Assembly (NCBI GenBank): GCA_951640165.1
Contig: OX621240.1
Coordinates: forward strand, 32,926,713-32,990,712
From: Pseudoips prasinana
Taxonomy: Eukaryota > Arthropoda > Insecta > Lepidoptera > Nolidae
Reading direction: 5' to 3'
Length of the DNA stretch: 64,000 nucleotides
Under the pieces are notes generated by a model. That model saw only the letters and a program-made list of their open reading frames with translations, did no database searches and was not told where the DNA came from. Position numbers and translations under genes: made by a program. Numbering within the stretch: position 1 is the stretch's first letter; each line of letters opens with the position of its first letter. Shown here in pieces: positions 45,743 to 57,300 of this stretch.

Positions 45743-45944
45743 TAGTATTAGTCCATATAGGCTTTGATCAGTCGACAGTTCGTGTTTCATGTTTGTGAAT
45801 GCTAAGCATAATGTGTCTTTATCCCTGACTTACAGGAGATCTATCTAGGTTTAGTTATAAGACCCGCATTGTTGTTATGTTGGTGAAGCTTCGTGACTGT
45901 CTTAGTACAAACTCGAGGTTTCTGTACGCTTTTTTACAAATCTC

Positions 45945-46110
45945 CCTTTTTTTTTTTTTGTATCAGAGGGCGGCAAAGGAGCAAGTGGGTCACCTGATGG
46001 TAAGTGATCACCGCCGCCCATGACCACTCGCGACACCAGAGGAGTCGCGAGTGCGTTGCCGGCCTTTTTGAGTCAGCAAACAAGTGTTGCTGACCCTTCC
46101 CCCCACCCCA
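45945..46110 (-). mobile_element. LINE 3' tail fragment, minus strand
   Basis: It begins with a T-run (the complement of an A-tail) and in reverse carries cttaccatcaggtgacccac, gcgactcctctggtgtcgcg and ggtcagcaacacttgtttgc, as at 24,000-24,175. It may be the 3' end of the same kind of element as the RT remnant just to the right. Confidence 0.65.
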
Positions 46111-46208
46111 AACTACCTCAAGAAACGTTAGTCCAGGAGAGACCCCTAAATATACAGTGCCTATCTCATACTCGTAGACTAGAGGAGCACGTGCACGAAT
46201 AAAACCCA

Positions 46209-46490
46209 TCATCGAGCACTTGGAAACGTTAAAATAAACAAGCTTGTTGTCATGACTCCATTGGACAATTCTATCAATGTCTTCCTGCGATCGTTCGCAA
46301 TCAAACTCATTTTAAATTTCGTCGATGTATCCACGAAGGCAGCTGCCAATAACAAACAAGATCCATTTTTAACGATATCCGGTAAATTGTTTATCAAAAT
46401 AATGAGTAGGAATTCCAGAGGTCTCAAGTTGCTGCCTTCACGTTCACCCATATACATATGGGACTCATTCGTATCCATTATAGTCCACAT
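46209..46490 (-). pseudogene. Degenerate LINE reverse-transcriptase fragment, minus strand
   Basis: The reverse frame reads EGSNLRPLEFLLIILINNLP, then DIVKNGSCLLL, aligning with the QGSxLGPLLFLxFINDLPxxI and xxxLFADD region of Jockey/CR1-group polymerases. The FADD catalytic motif is replaced by an AAAF-like sequence, so it is inactive. It lies close to a LINE tail in the same orientation (45,945). The + strand frame across this region is a shadow. A weak + strand thumb-like block (LPNLEY) lies near 46,930. Confidence 0.55.
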
Positions 46491-47210
46491 GCTACTTTCG
46501 ATGTTGCATATAGCTAGACTGTTAGTTGGGTACCTATTTCCGCGGGCTTTCTTAAAAAGATGTCATTGTCAACAGTATCGGACGCTTTTCGAATTAAATG
46601 AGTCTGGTTTATTACTTGAATATAAAATCGTCAGTCCTGCCAATTCTTGTGGCAGTACAACGACCGGAATGGTGGGGCCTTGTCAAGAGGCAAACACGCG
46701 TTTATTAAAGGAGCAGCATAAAGCTCAGCTCGATATAAAACTTCATGAGATGAAAGCCCAGCAACCAGCGCCAGACCAGGAAATTCATATTATGTAAGAA
46801 TTATATTTAAATAAGAAGATCGGCTATGGAAGCCATCTTCGGACGCACCATCGCTGTATCTGTAACTAGGAGTTGAAGTGGCCACCATGGACAATTACCA
46901 CAAAAACGCAAAAAAAATAAGATAGGCTGTCCTACCTAATCTTGAATATTGATCATTGTGAGGTATAAGTTGGCTCGCAAAATCGACTATTGCGTTGGCG
47001 CTGAATTCTAGCAAACGTAACAAATGTTTTATTTATCTTGGACACCGTATTTGAATAGACTTTCGTTGATTTCATTCCGCCTTGGATTTTAATATATTCA
47101 AAGGCAAATGGCTTTTCATTTATCAAGCGTGATTCTAAGTTACTGACACAAAATAAACATAGACAGCTAGCATAGTATATTTTTCTCTATATCTATAATG
47201 TATGCTTACT

Positions 47211-47419
47211 TTATCGTATGGGCAGTGGTTACCCTAGTGTCAGAGTTGTTCAAGCCGCCCAGTAGGCCTCGGACATGGCTTACCGACTGTTACCTAATGA
47301 CTACAACCGGGACCGACAGCTAAACGTGCCCTCCGAATACGGTGGCACTAAAAAAATTAACTAATGCCTGACGGCGTGCCTGGGTGTTTTATCTCTCCAA
47401 TCAATTACAGATCGGTGAG
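47211..47419 (-). mobile_element. 5S-rRNA-like SINE, minus strand
   Basis: The body complement tatcgtatgggcagtggtta, ccctagtgtcagagttgttc and the ggaccgacagctaaacgtgc segment match the 43,428 copy. The head (tctcaccgatctgtaattga) is more diverged and its box C-like part is lost. Confidence 0.7.
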
Positions 47420-48615
47420 AGCAACTAGTTATAAAAATAAAGTTAGTGTTAAAAGTTATGTATTTCGAAAGAGGTATATGGTAGTTTGTGTTGTTGATTT
47501 GATTATTATTCATGATGTGTTGGTGGCAGAAAAGCTTTAAGTTGTAACATCTGGGCGGAACAATAGGTTTGTGGGATATATTTTCACAACGCGAAATTTT
47601 CGTCGCCCACGCAGTCATTTTGTTAAGTTAACAATTCAATTTATTAAATTGACATTATTAAGAACTGAAAATTAAAAATTTGTAGTGTAAGCACACTCTC
47701 GTTATTTAGTTTAATTTATTATTGTGTTATTATTTTCGTTCTGTGTGTGAGAAAGGTCGCCCAAGTTTGGCGGTGTAAGCTACGGTAACCTCTAACCATC
47801 GGGTGTGCCAGTTTAGAATAGAAAATAATTGAATTTATTAAAGAAAGCAGTCTTAATAAATAAGATCTTTTAGATCAAAGCGTTTTAAGTTGGTGGCGGG
47901 GATAAAGTGGAGATATTCTCTCTTTCTCGCAAAATTATAGTTGGCATCGTGCTTCTATGACTCGGCTTCAAGTGACGTCATATGACTTCGTTAGTTCGAG
48001 GGTAGCTTAAATTTTTACCGTAACGTTTTATTTATGGTCAGTTTTAATACCGAGAAGTAGAAAAAAGTTAGTCCACAATCCTAGTAGTGCTGATGTGAAG
48101 TCATTTTACTAAACCATCTTTTGATTTGTTCCAGATGTCCTCCCGGTGAAAGTAAGCCACAATCGGTCCGTGCCATGACGTCGTAGGCAGAGCCATCGAT
48201 ATATAGTTGCGGTAAGTGGAACTACTATATCCGTTCTTCACGGGAGACTGACAGTCGGCCATCAATAAACTTCAAACTGCAACGGCAAGCGAAAATAATC
48301 CTTAACTGGATACATTTAAAGTTGGTGTTCAGTACGGCATTTGGAAGGTAGTTCCTGATTCACAGTTCTTGATTATATCAGAAGTTGGGCCCAAAATGTT
48401 GTCTCGTGAGGCATTATGGATGGTTTTGTCTAACATGGTTGACATATTAACTGTAAACAAATATACAATATAGTTTGGAAATGGATAACCACAAAACGCA
48501 TTTTAAATAGTTACGTGGTTACAAATGGACTACGTTAGATGTACTGTGTGTACCGATATAAAAAACAAATCCAGTAAGCGTCCGTGCTGACCAGATTACG
48601 GCTCATAAGATAATA
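47420..48615. other. Stretch without recognisable gene
   Basis: AT-rich with a few GC patches; no coding motif or recognised repeat family. Confidence 0.45.
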
Positions 48616-48620
48616 TATAT

Positions 48621-48739
48621 AGCTTAGTAAGAGAGTTCCTACTCTCTTACTAAGCTGTATATTCTTGTTAAATAAATATTACTACCTAGTAGTATTTATT
48701 TAACGAAATGGTTTAGATCAGATAGGGAGAAAATTTCTC
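48621..48739. repeat. Second trio of consecutive hairpins
   Basis: Hairpin 1: agcttagtaagagagt with a tcct loop (48,621-48,656). Hairpin 2: gttaaataaata(tt)ctac-like arms at about 48,667-48,704 with a two-base bulge. Hairpin 3: agggagaaa-a-tttctccct at about 48,724-48,742. Loops are tiny and the spacing short. The architecture matches 33,990-34,069 but the sequence does not. Confidence 0.85.
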
Positions 48740-49191
48740 CCTCATGGTTTGGATAGCCCTCCATCAAATTATAACAGTTAGTAAAAAGGAGAGTATACTT
48801 GTTTACGCGGACACTCGCCGACTATAATAACTATGTACTTGTGGGCTACTCTCAGTTGAGTTTGAAATTCGGCTAAGAGCACTATTATTACAATATTTAA
48901 ATTAACCTAAACATATAAGATTAAATATTAATGAGTCATCTTCCAAAGTAACCTCAAAAATTACAGCAGGTGAGTGACCTAACTAATAACAGATCAATCT
49001 TCAATATCTTCATACAAAAAACTTGGCTTATCATGATGATTTGTTTATTTGTCTGTTTCGTTATAACTCTCTCGCCATGTGTGCTACTTTAATAAGAAGG
49101 CTAATATTAGTTCGTAATTGTAATTAGCAATAGCTTTGCCGCCTTCACACTTGGTATCGTATCATTTATTTATTTTTTTTAGTTTCGTGTA

Positions 49192-50106
49192 GTGTATGCA
49201 TTGATCTTATTCTTTATTCTTTTTATTAATGACATTATTGATTATGTGACTAATACAATACCACATTCCGTTAATTTGACTGTTTTTGCTGATGACACAA
49301 ACGCGATTGTCCATGTGGATGACATCTGTGACCTAAATCTAAAAGTAAATGAATGTATAAGGGCTTTTTATGAATGGTTCTCCGATAATGACTTAAAAGT
49401 TAATACAAATAAAAAAAAGCTTATGCTATTCAAAACTACTTCCAGGAATACTGAGAAAGTAACAAGCACAATTAACAGAGTTAAAATAGACACGGTTAAT
49501 GTAGTCAAATTTCTAGGTGTACGTTTAGATCATTCATTAACCTGGAAGGACGAACTACTACGTGTGGAAGCCACGATTAGCTCGGCGTACTACGTTTTAA
49601 GAAGCCTAAGGGACGAACTCCATCCCGAACAACTTAAAACAGTTTACTTAGCTTTAGTAGAATCTAAACTAAGATACAGCATTCTTCTTTGGGGAGGTAG
49701 CTATACATACAACATGCAAAAGGCGTTTATTGCTCAAAAAAGGGCTATTAGAACTATGGTGAGAATACAACAGCAGGAGTCATGTAAGCCATACTTCCAC
49801 TCACTTAAGATACTAACGGTGCCGAGTCTCTATATACTGATATTGCTAAGTTATTTGCATAAATACATTCATGACTACGAAACAAACGAAGAAAGGATAA
49901 TTAGAGAACTGACAAGGAGAAAGGACTTACCGGCTGCCATAGCGCCCACATTAAATATTGTTAAACATAGCTCTCGGTATAACGCTGTCAGAATATTTAA
50001 CAAGCTCCCAATAGAAATAAAAAACGCACTATACCACGGGGAGTTTAAAACAAAATTGAAGACATACCTCATCAAAAGATCTCTATATTCTGTAGACGAT
50101 CTTTAA
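49192..50106 (+). pseudogene. LINE reverse transcriptase, palm to C-terminus
   Basis: After about two flanking codons the frame reads LILFFILFINDIIDYV (normally preceded by GVPQGxxLGP), then the catalytic block TVFADDTNAIV with FADD at 49,285-49,296. SDNDLKVNTNKKKLMLF, VKFLGVRLDHSLTWKDEL (thumb) and the HPEQLKTVYLALVESKLRYS and LLWGGSYTYNMQKAFIAQKR segments follow, ending FNKLPIEIKN. The 304-codon frame is uninterrupted, but the fingers and endonuclease are lost by 5' truncation, so it cannot act alone. Confidence 0.87.
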
Positions 50107-50375
50107 TAAATATAATAAATTAGAGCCCTTATTATTGACATTTTACACATTATTAATTTTATTGTAGTAGATACTTTAATTTTATTTAGCATATTTTAAT
50201 TGACATATGTTTACTAATTGTTCGTGTTAATTAATATTATTTTTGTATTCTTTAGACATTTTTTTTTATTTCGATTATTATTTTATTATGTTGTATTAGT
50301 TTTTATATTTGTGATTAATTGTATATTCAAACACAATTTCAATTGTTAATGAATAAATAAACTTGAAACTAGATC
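49199..50375 (+). mobile_element. 5'-truncated CR1/Jockey-group LINE
   Basis: It begins inside the polymerase palm and runs through the stop at 50,106 and a 3' UTR to about gaataaataaacttgaaact. It is a different family from the 34,867 and 37,069 elements, judging by its C-terminal sequence. Confidence 0.75.
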
Positions 50376-50734
50376 CTTACATTTGGAATGAACTTAGGTT
50401 GATATTAAAATAAACTTGTTTTAATTTTAACATATTTTAATGATTGATTTAGTATTTTGATCTGCCTGTAATATGTGAGAGTAAAAACCTGTAAATAGCG
50501 AATTGCATGCGCTCTAGTTCCCATAGATGTGTCGCAAGTCGCAATAACCAGACAAAAACAATGTTTGTTGGTTTTCGTTCGTTTCGTACCTTCTATATTA
50601 CTTTCTGTATCTTCTATATCATTTTCAGCATTTGTTGTACTAAAAATAAACAAAAAAGGTATAAAACTAACATCTCAGAGGTAAACAATTATAAATAATA
50701 TACATATCGATATATTTATATCGGACATTATCAC

Positions 50735-50960
50735 AGAGGTCAGGTTGGGTAAGACTTGCGAGGAGGCCCGCAGGTATGGGTCGGCACCAGCCGGGGGTTG
50801 CGGAAGTATCGTACATTCCCGCGACCCCCGACGCAGGTGTGAGATGGAACACTGGGGTGGTTTTTAGTCAGCAGGAGTCTGACAGACCCCTCCGTCCCCC
50901 CAAGGCGGAGGACATCCATGCAGGATTTTCCACCCCGGAAAAGAAAAGGTTGCACCATCT
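50735..50960 (+). mobile_element. LINE 3' UTR-like repeat, GC-rich
   Basis: It contains ggtttttagtcagcaggagt then ctgacagacccctccg and a ggaggacatccatgcaggat segment, a signature I associate with 3' ends of lepidopteran non-LTR elements. Frames on both strands are repeat artefacts. A minus-strand tRNA-like head (ccaggacctcacagttgaac) lies at about 51,035-51,090. Confidence 0.5.
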
Positions 50961-51204
50961 ATTGCGTCTACTCTCTGATTCCTAGCTGTCAAATATATAG
51001 TAATATAATAATCCCAATAACACTTTGTGCCCCGACCCAGGACCTCACAGTTGAACACGCTACCACTAAACTAACAAGCCACTCCAATTCTTGATTACCA
51101 TAATAACAAATAACGACTGGCTATAAAAAAATATGTCTCTGCCACATCTACTAGAAATTAAAGAGTTGATAATTTCGTTCCAGGTGTGATCGTGTGTTGT
51201 CGCG

Positions 51205-51339
51205 ATGGGCGCGCCGGGCATCTCTGACGAGTACACGCCGCCGCGTCTCTCGCGGCTCCTACACTCGCTGCCGCACATCAACGTGACGCTGCACCGTGTC
51301 AATGACACGTTCGCGCCTAACTCACCAGTTTACCTCGAG
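51205..51339 (+). CDS. tty: tweety exon 1 (coding), residues 1-45
   Basis: It starts MGAPGISDEY, an extracellular N-terminal segment with two potential N-glycosylation sites (NVT at 26, NDT at 33), and ends PVYLE before GTAAGC. The first ATG of the exon is used because it fits the family start. The exon itself begins at 51,184 after TTCGTTCCAG, so about 21 bases of 5' UTR precede the ATG here and the rest lie upstream. Confidence 0.9.
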
Positions 51340-54300
51340 GTAAGCCTCCGTTATGTAAAACTGACAACAGATTACCAATGTTAGAGCATGGCGAGCCCTG
51401 AAGGTCTTAACTTGAATCTTTGGGGTACTCCTGAAGGAATTAAAATCACAGCGCTTCTACACTTGGTGCTGCACGTAAATACAACATAAAACACAAAAGA
51501 GTACCCAAGAGCAAACCTTGAGCTACACCCTAAACGATTTGAAGATAACATTTATGAGTGTTGCTAGAAATTGTGAACTGTTTCGTGTATACTTTACACA
51601 CTATAGGAGCAATGTGTCACAGTTGCTAGCGTCCCCATTTTTTTATAGAATGTGTAGTTAAGAATGTCAAATGCATTCGAGGAATCGACGTATATGGCAT
51701 ACTCTTTCTGTAACTTCGTTGGAAAGGTTTGAACATGCTACAACTTAAGAACTTGACTTTATTCTTCTAATAATCTTATCTAATAACTGTTTGGTATATT
51801 TGTAATTTCCAGAGCTTGGGCATCCTTGGCTCGATACCGGGAGCTTGGCTCATACTAACGTTGACCGTGCTGCTCATATATCTGCTCACACGATGCTGCG
51901 ACAGAAAACAACGGCCACCCAGAAGTATCACTGCTTTGAAGGTAAACCTCCTAATTAATAATAATATTTAATTAAAAAAAAAATCGTCAGGTTATGACAA
52001 AGAGACCAGTGTATCGATGATAGATATAGTATTTGCAAGCGTTTGTTGCGCCTACAGGTCAATGGGAAGGAAAACGAGATGTGGGTATGAATTGGGTCCT
52101 CGTCCTTTCCTTTTCTCTCACCTGTGAACCTCTTAAACTGTGATTTAATATACACTGATATAGAGTGAAGTGGAATCTCCAATGATTATAATGTACTTTT
52201 TAAATGTTCGTGTAACTTTTGCGGGATTCAATTGAAGTCAGTAAATTGGTAGTTCTCAAATATTGCAATGAGAATACGTGCTTTAATATCTATACATCAC
52301 TGAAGACACTACATAATGTATTTTATTATCAAATATAAGTCACGATCTCTTAATCTATTTACACCTAGAATTAATATATATATATAGTTAATTTGTAATA
52401 CTACAATTATTATTCATTTTCTGACTAATTGCAAGTGGTATTAAAGTCTTCTTGAATAAATATCTTTTTTATTTTATTTTGTTTATTTAAGAGAGAAAGC
52501 TCGCATTAGGGAAAAGGATTGCGGGCTATTTTACAATCATACAATGACTATTTGTGTGAGCCATTAGTTGTTCTGAGTCTGGGTGTGTCCTTCAATTATA
52601 TGTTTGTAAAGTAACCCGTGCCACAAGGAATCCTTTCCGTAGTGCGGGCGTTGTCTTAAAAAAACAGAACACCATGTAAATAATAGTCGTGTGCGGGAAT
52701 TGAACTCAAAATACGATTGCGAGCCAATGACGACCTTAACCACTGCACCACATGTCCAGTGCATTGTTTATGTGTTTCTTCGTTCATTAAACTGTACTCA
52801 TTTAGTGTGAGTTATATTCCACATATGATAAAGCAATCATCCCCTGGTATCGCTCGCCTATTTATAGCCATACTGCGAACGCTATCACAATTATTCTCAC
52901 ACGATGCCTCCGCCATGTGGTATGGGTCTCAATCAACATGTCTATACATAGATCATTAATAATTTTATACAACTAATTGAGTTGGTAAGAGAATATTAAG
53001 AGAGACAGCTGTGCCGATTGTGCTATACCGCTGTGATTCACTAATGTACTTGCCTTCTCATCTGAAAGTTGCGGGTTCGATCCTCGTACGTAAACATGTC
53101 TATTTGTCTTAGTGTGGGTGGTTACTGTCTTTTATATATTATCATCATCATATCAGCCGAAAGACGCCTACAGCTGGACCAAGTAATTCCCCAAAGATTT
53201 GACGATTGCCGGTCTTGTGCTATCCGCAACTATCATCTATCTATAGTTTTATATATATTAACAAAATAAGAAATAAGTATTTCTATCCGTTGTTGACGCT
53301 AGATGGCGCTGTGTGACATGTCTCTGATATTTATTTATTTATAACATTTATTTAGTTCCAATAGATAAATTGCTGCCTACTTTAACTGCTTATCTGTTTC
53401 TTATTTTATTTCTAAACTACCATGTTGGCAAAATGGCTACCGGCCTACCTGATTACCTGGTAACAGTGGGGCGCAAACTTTATTTTTTTACGCTCTTTGT
53501 GCGTTGCCGTTTTCCAATAACTTCTATAGTCTACCAATTAATCGCGATTTAACTTAAGACTGTTACAACCATAGTTGTCAAATTGATGTTCCTATTTATT
53601 CGTATGGGCAGTGTTTACCCTAGTGTTCAAGCCGACCAAAAGACCTCTAATAATCTTACTGACTATGACTACAGCCCGGATATCAAGCACGGATACGCTC
53701 AGAAATTAGACCGCACTAGCGATCCCTTCCCGCCACGGTCTATGAGCGGCGTAAAATATATAATCATGTGTAGATCAAGAGATGTTTTTCAGCATTGAAG
53801 ACTTTTAATAACAAAACCGCGTTATAAGAAGAAAGTGAAGGAACTATTTGATAAACATTAAAAAACTTTGATCTTTCGTTTCTCAGCGTAAAGTAAATAT
53901 TTTTATGAAGATCGTAGGCCTATACTGGGATAAATTAAATTACTCAGCGAAACTTTTTGGGAAATTTGTACCAATTATATATTTGAAACATGAGATTGCT
54001 TTTTATTACAATTTTCATTTAATTTTATTTCACGGACCGTTGGCGTTGTTGCTAGATGCTTGCCTTTTACGCCACAGGTCATGGGTTCGGTGCCCACCCA
54101 TGACAGATTTTTGTGTGCATGAACATGTCTGAAAGGAAATATGTCGATGAGTCTTGGTGTAAATATTTACAAAAAAAGTAAAAGCTCTGATAAGTTTGGG
54201 ATCAGATGGCCGTGTGTAAATAAGGATCGCAGGATATTATTATTATTATTCAATTCCAAGCAAGGGCTTGTCCGACCCGGAGACGAAGGGAGTGGATGTT

Positions 54301-57300
54301 GTTTCGCTCAATGACTGCATTTAGCAAATAACATGGGAAAGGAGAAGGAAACTTCTGGGCCCAGCAGTTAACTAGTTGAAATGTGAATTAAAAAAACCGT
54401 TATATTTTTCTAAAGGAAATCACAAAATATGGTATCATGTTTCTATCTAGGAAGCGAGAAAACTTAAATTAAGTTATGAAACGAAATAATCGATAAAATA
54501 ATGATGAATTGCTCGCAATCGATTAAGAATACTTCGGTAAAATCTCAGAATATGTTTGAAAATCGAGTGACAAGTGTTATTCGTGGAATCGATTCATAGC
54601 GGATCGTATTCCTTTAATTTTTCTTCGGGCAAAACTTCTCTGCCTGACAGCCTTTACATACTCTTTGACTGTCACTCGTTCGTTGTCTTTCGGTGGACAC
54701 GTATTTTCCATGTTTTATTGGTGGTTTTCTTCGACTGTAGTGACTGTACGGGGTGCGGGGGATCCAAACGTGCCAGATCTTCGACATGTCACACTCATCA
54801 TGCATAAACCATAACACAACCGAAGCCATTCAAAAATATTTTGTAAAAAACTACAATGTTATAATTTAACCTCACTTTTTCATATAACTTGATTCCTGGA
54901 TAGCCAAATTTCACCAAAATTTCAGTGAGGTCTTGTTATTATATCCTCTCACAAATAAGGCTAGTTTGATTTAGTTAACACCTGGGCCCAGGAATGTATG
55001 GAGTCATTTCCTTCTCCTTTCACGTTTCTTGTACAGAAAGCCTCTGCTGTGTGATGAGCACTACTATTTGTTCTGTGTAAGGGTGTAATATATTTATAAT
55101 ATGGAAATGTTTAGAAATTTATAAGTATGTGTATCAGTTGTCTGGTTGCCATAGTAGGTAAAGGCTCTTCCTAGTTGGGGATGAGATGGCAGTGTGTTAG
55201 AAGTGCTTCGTGTTTTGTGACTATTATGTTCATTCTATGGGATTTTTTGAGAATATATAAATTTAGATAGATGTTTGGGGAAGGCCTATGTCCACCAGTT
55301 TACGTCTCTCGGTGGATATAATATCTAATGATATGAATTTGGCTAAAAATGACGTTAAAAATGCCAATGTATATCTTTATCATTTCATTGTGTGCCACTG
55401 TTGGTCCAGACTTACAGGACTTGCAGTGGTGGGTAAGAGGGAGGGACTAGTCCCGTAAACAGGTTTTTTTACCAACTTAAAGATGAAAGAGTTTCAGAAT
55501 TTGACTGCTTTTTGTATTTTTACATGATTTCTTCAGTGATTGTGAACTGATTTTAATTATTCTGTAGGAAACCCTTTCGAGATATTATCCTGTATACGAT
55601 TCGTTCCAATCCGATGGCAAATTTGAACTGTAAATATAACGGTGTTTAAGCTAACGATTTATTTGGTGTTACAGATAACGCTAATGATCCTATCGGTACT
55701 GTGCTGCGGTGCCATCGGCGTAGGTCTATTCGGCAACGACGACCTGCACAACGCGATGCTGCAGAGCATCCAAGCAGGCAACCAGCTTGCTGCTCTCGTC
55801 AACACCGTTAAAAACCAGGTATTTCAATTTACCGATCATTCCTATCGAATATAAAATCAGGTAAAGTAAACGACCAACGTAGCCTATTATCGTCACTCAC
55901 GCTTTGCCGACATTTCACCACTGCCTGATGAGCCTGATAGGCCCGGATATATATTACCACGAATATATATATCGAGTGCTGCACACCCTCCACATAAAAT
56001 CGATCTTGCAAAATATCGATTTCGTTCATGATGACCACTTCAACTCCTTGTCGGTATGGCGCGGCGTACGAACAGCGCACTGATCGCGCATGAGTTTCCC
56101 ATCAGCAGCAAAGGTTTTTGCTGCTCCTTAAAAAAGCCAATTTGCCCCTTGATAACTCCGCGCCATTCCGGCCGTTGTGCTGCCAATTCAACTTAAAGGA
56201 CTTGATTTTGCACCTTTTTTGTGCCGTTTCTGAACATCTGTATATCTGAATCCGTCAGAATATTATACGTGCTTCGGCTCACGCTCTTCGTTCATGCGTG
56301 AGATGTGTCCGCAGTACCGAACTCGACTCGTAACCACTCGTCGCAAAACTTCAGTATTACGCACGTGATTCAGGATCCTACTTAGGCATATCAGGTGGAA
56401 ACGGTCTAATTTGCTTATGTGGTGACACACACCATGTCTCAGAGGCTTGGCAACACATTTGCTATGTAGACCGAGATTTCTGTAGCCAGTTTCAAGTCAA
56501 GCGGGTACAAGACCTTGGAACACAGCAAACCGAATGGTGCTGTTGATCTTAGCATCAATGTCACACTTTGTTCAGATATATTATAATGTTCGTTTAGTTC
56601 AGTTTGCTTCGCGCGGGTTTGATTTTCATATATGATCATTCATCCAAATTTTCGCACATTTTTTGGTTTGCTCAATTGTTCATCTATTTTATTATCCACA
56701 TGTATACTTAAAATTCAGTTTATCATAACTCCAAAACTGGTGTGACAAAATTCGTTTGAACATAGTTTTTATCTCTAACAGCTTTCATTTCCTCCACCGT
56801 CTTTTTAAAATTAACGGAGGTTAATTTTAAAAGGACAGTGGAGGTAATGAAACAATATATGATATTTTAAAGCCGAATATTCAGGCACAAGGCAGAACTA
56901 TCTCACTTGCGCATTTACTTAGTTCTTTTATCTGAACTAATAAGATGAAAGATCAGAGTTTTCGTATGTTTGTTTGTAATGGTTAAAATCAAATGCTACT
57001 AACGTATTTCAAGACATTCTTTCACCAATAGAATACATTACTGGCGAACTATATATCTACGCTGATGTAAGTGTAGGAAGTAAATGATTCGATGTAGGCT
57101 CCAAATAGTAAAGGTTGCCTTCACATGTTGGCACGAGAAGAAGAATATTGAAGACTACTCACGTTAGTACATAAGTAAGTATGAAATGGTTCTGTGTAGG
57201 TTATCTAAATTATTCTTGTTTCAGTCAAGTATCTTGGAAGAAGCGATGGGGTCCCGTGCCCGTGGGCCCCTTGCCCGATTGGCGGACGCGCTGGACGCGC

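Noticed and set aside
46252..46797. 181-codon + strand frame
   Set aside because: It lies over a minus-strand reverse-transcriptase remnant for its first half and shows no recognisable domain.
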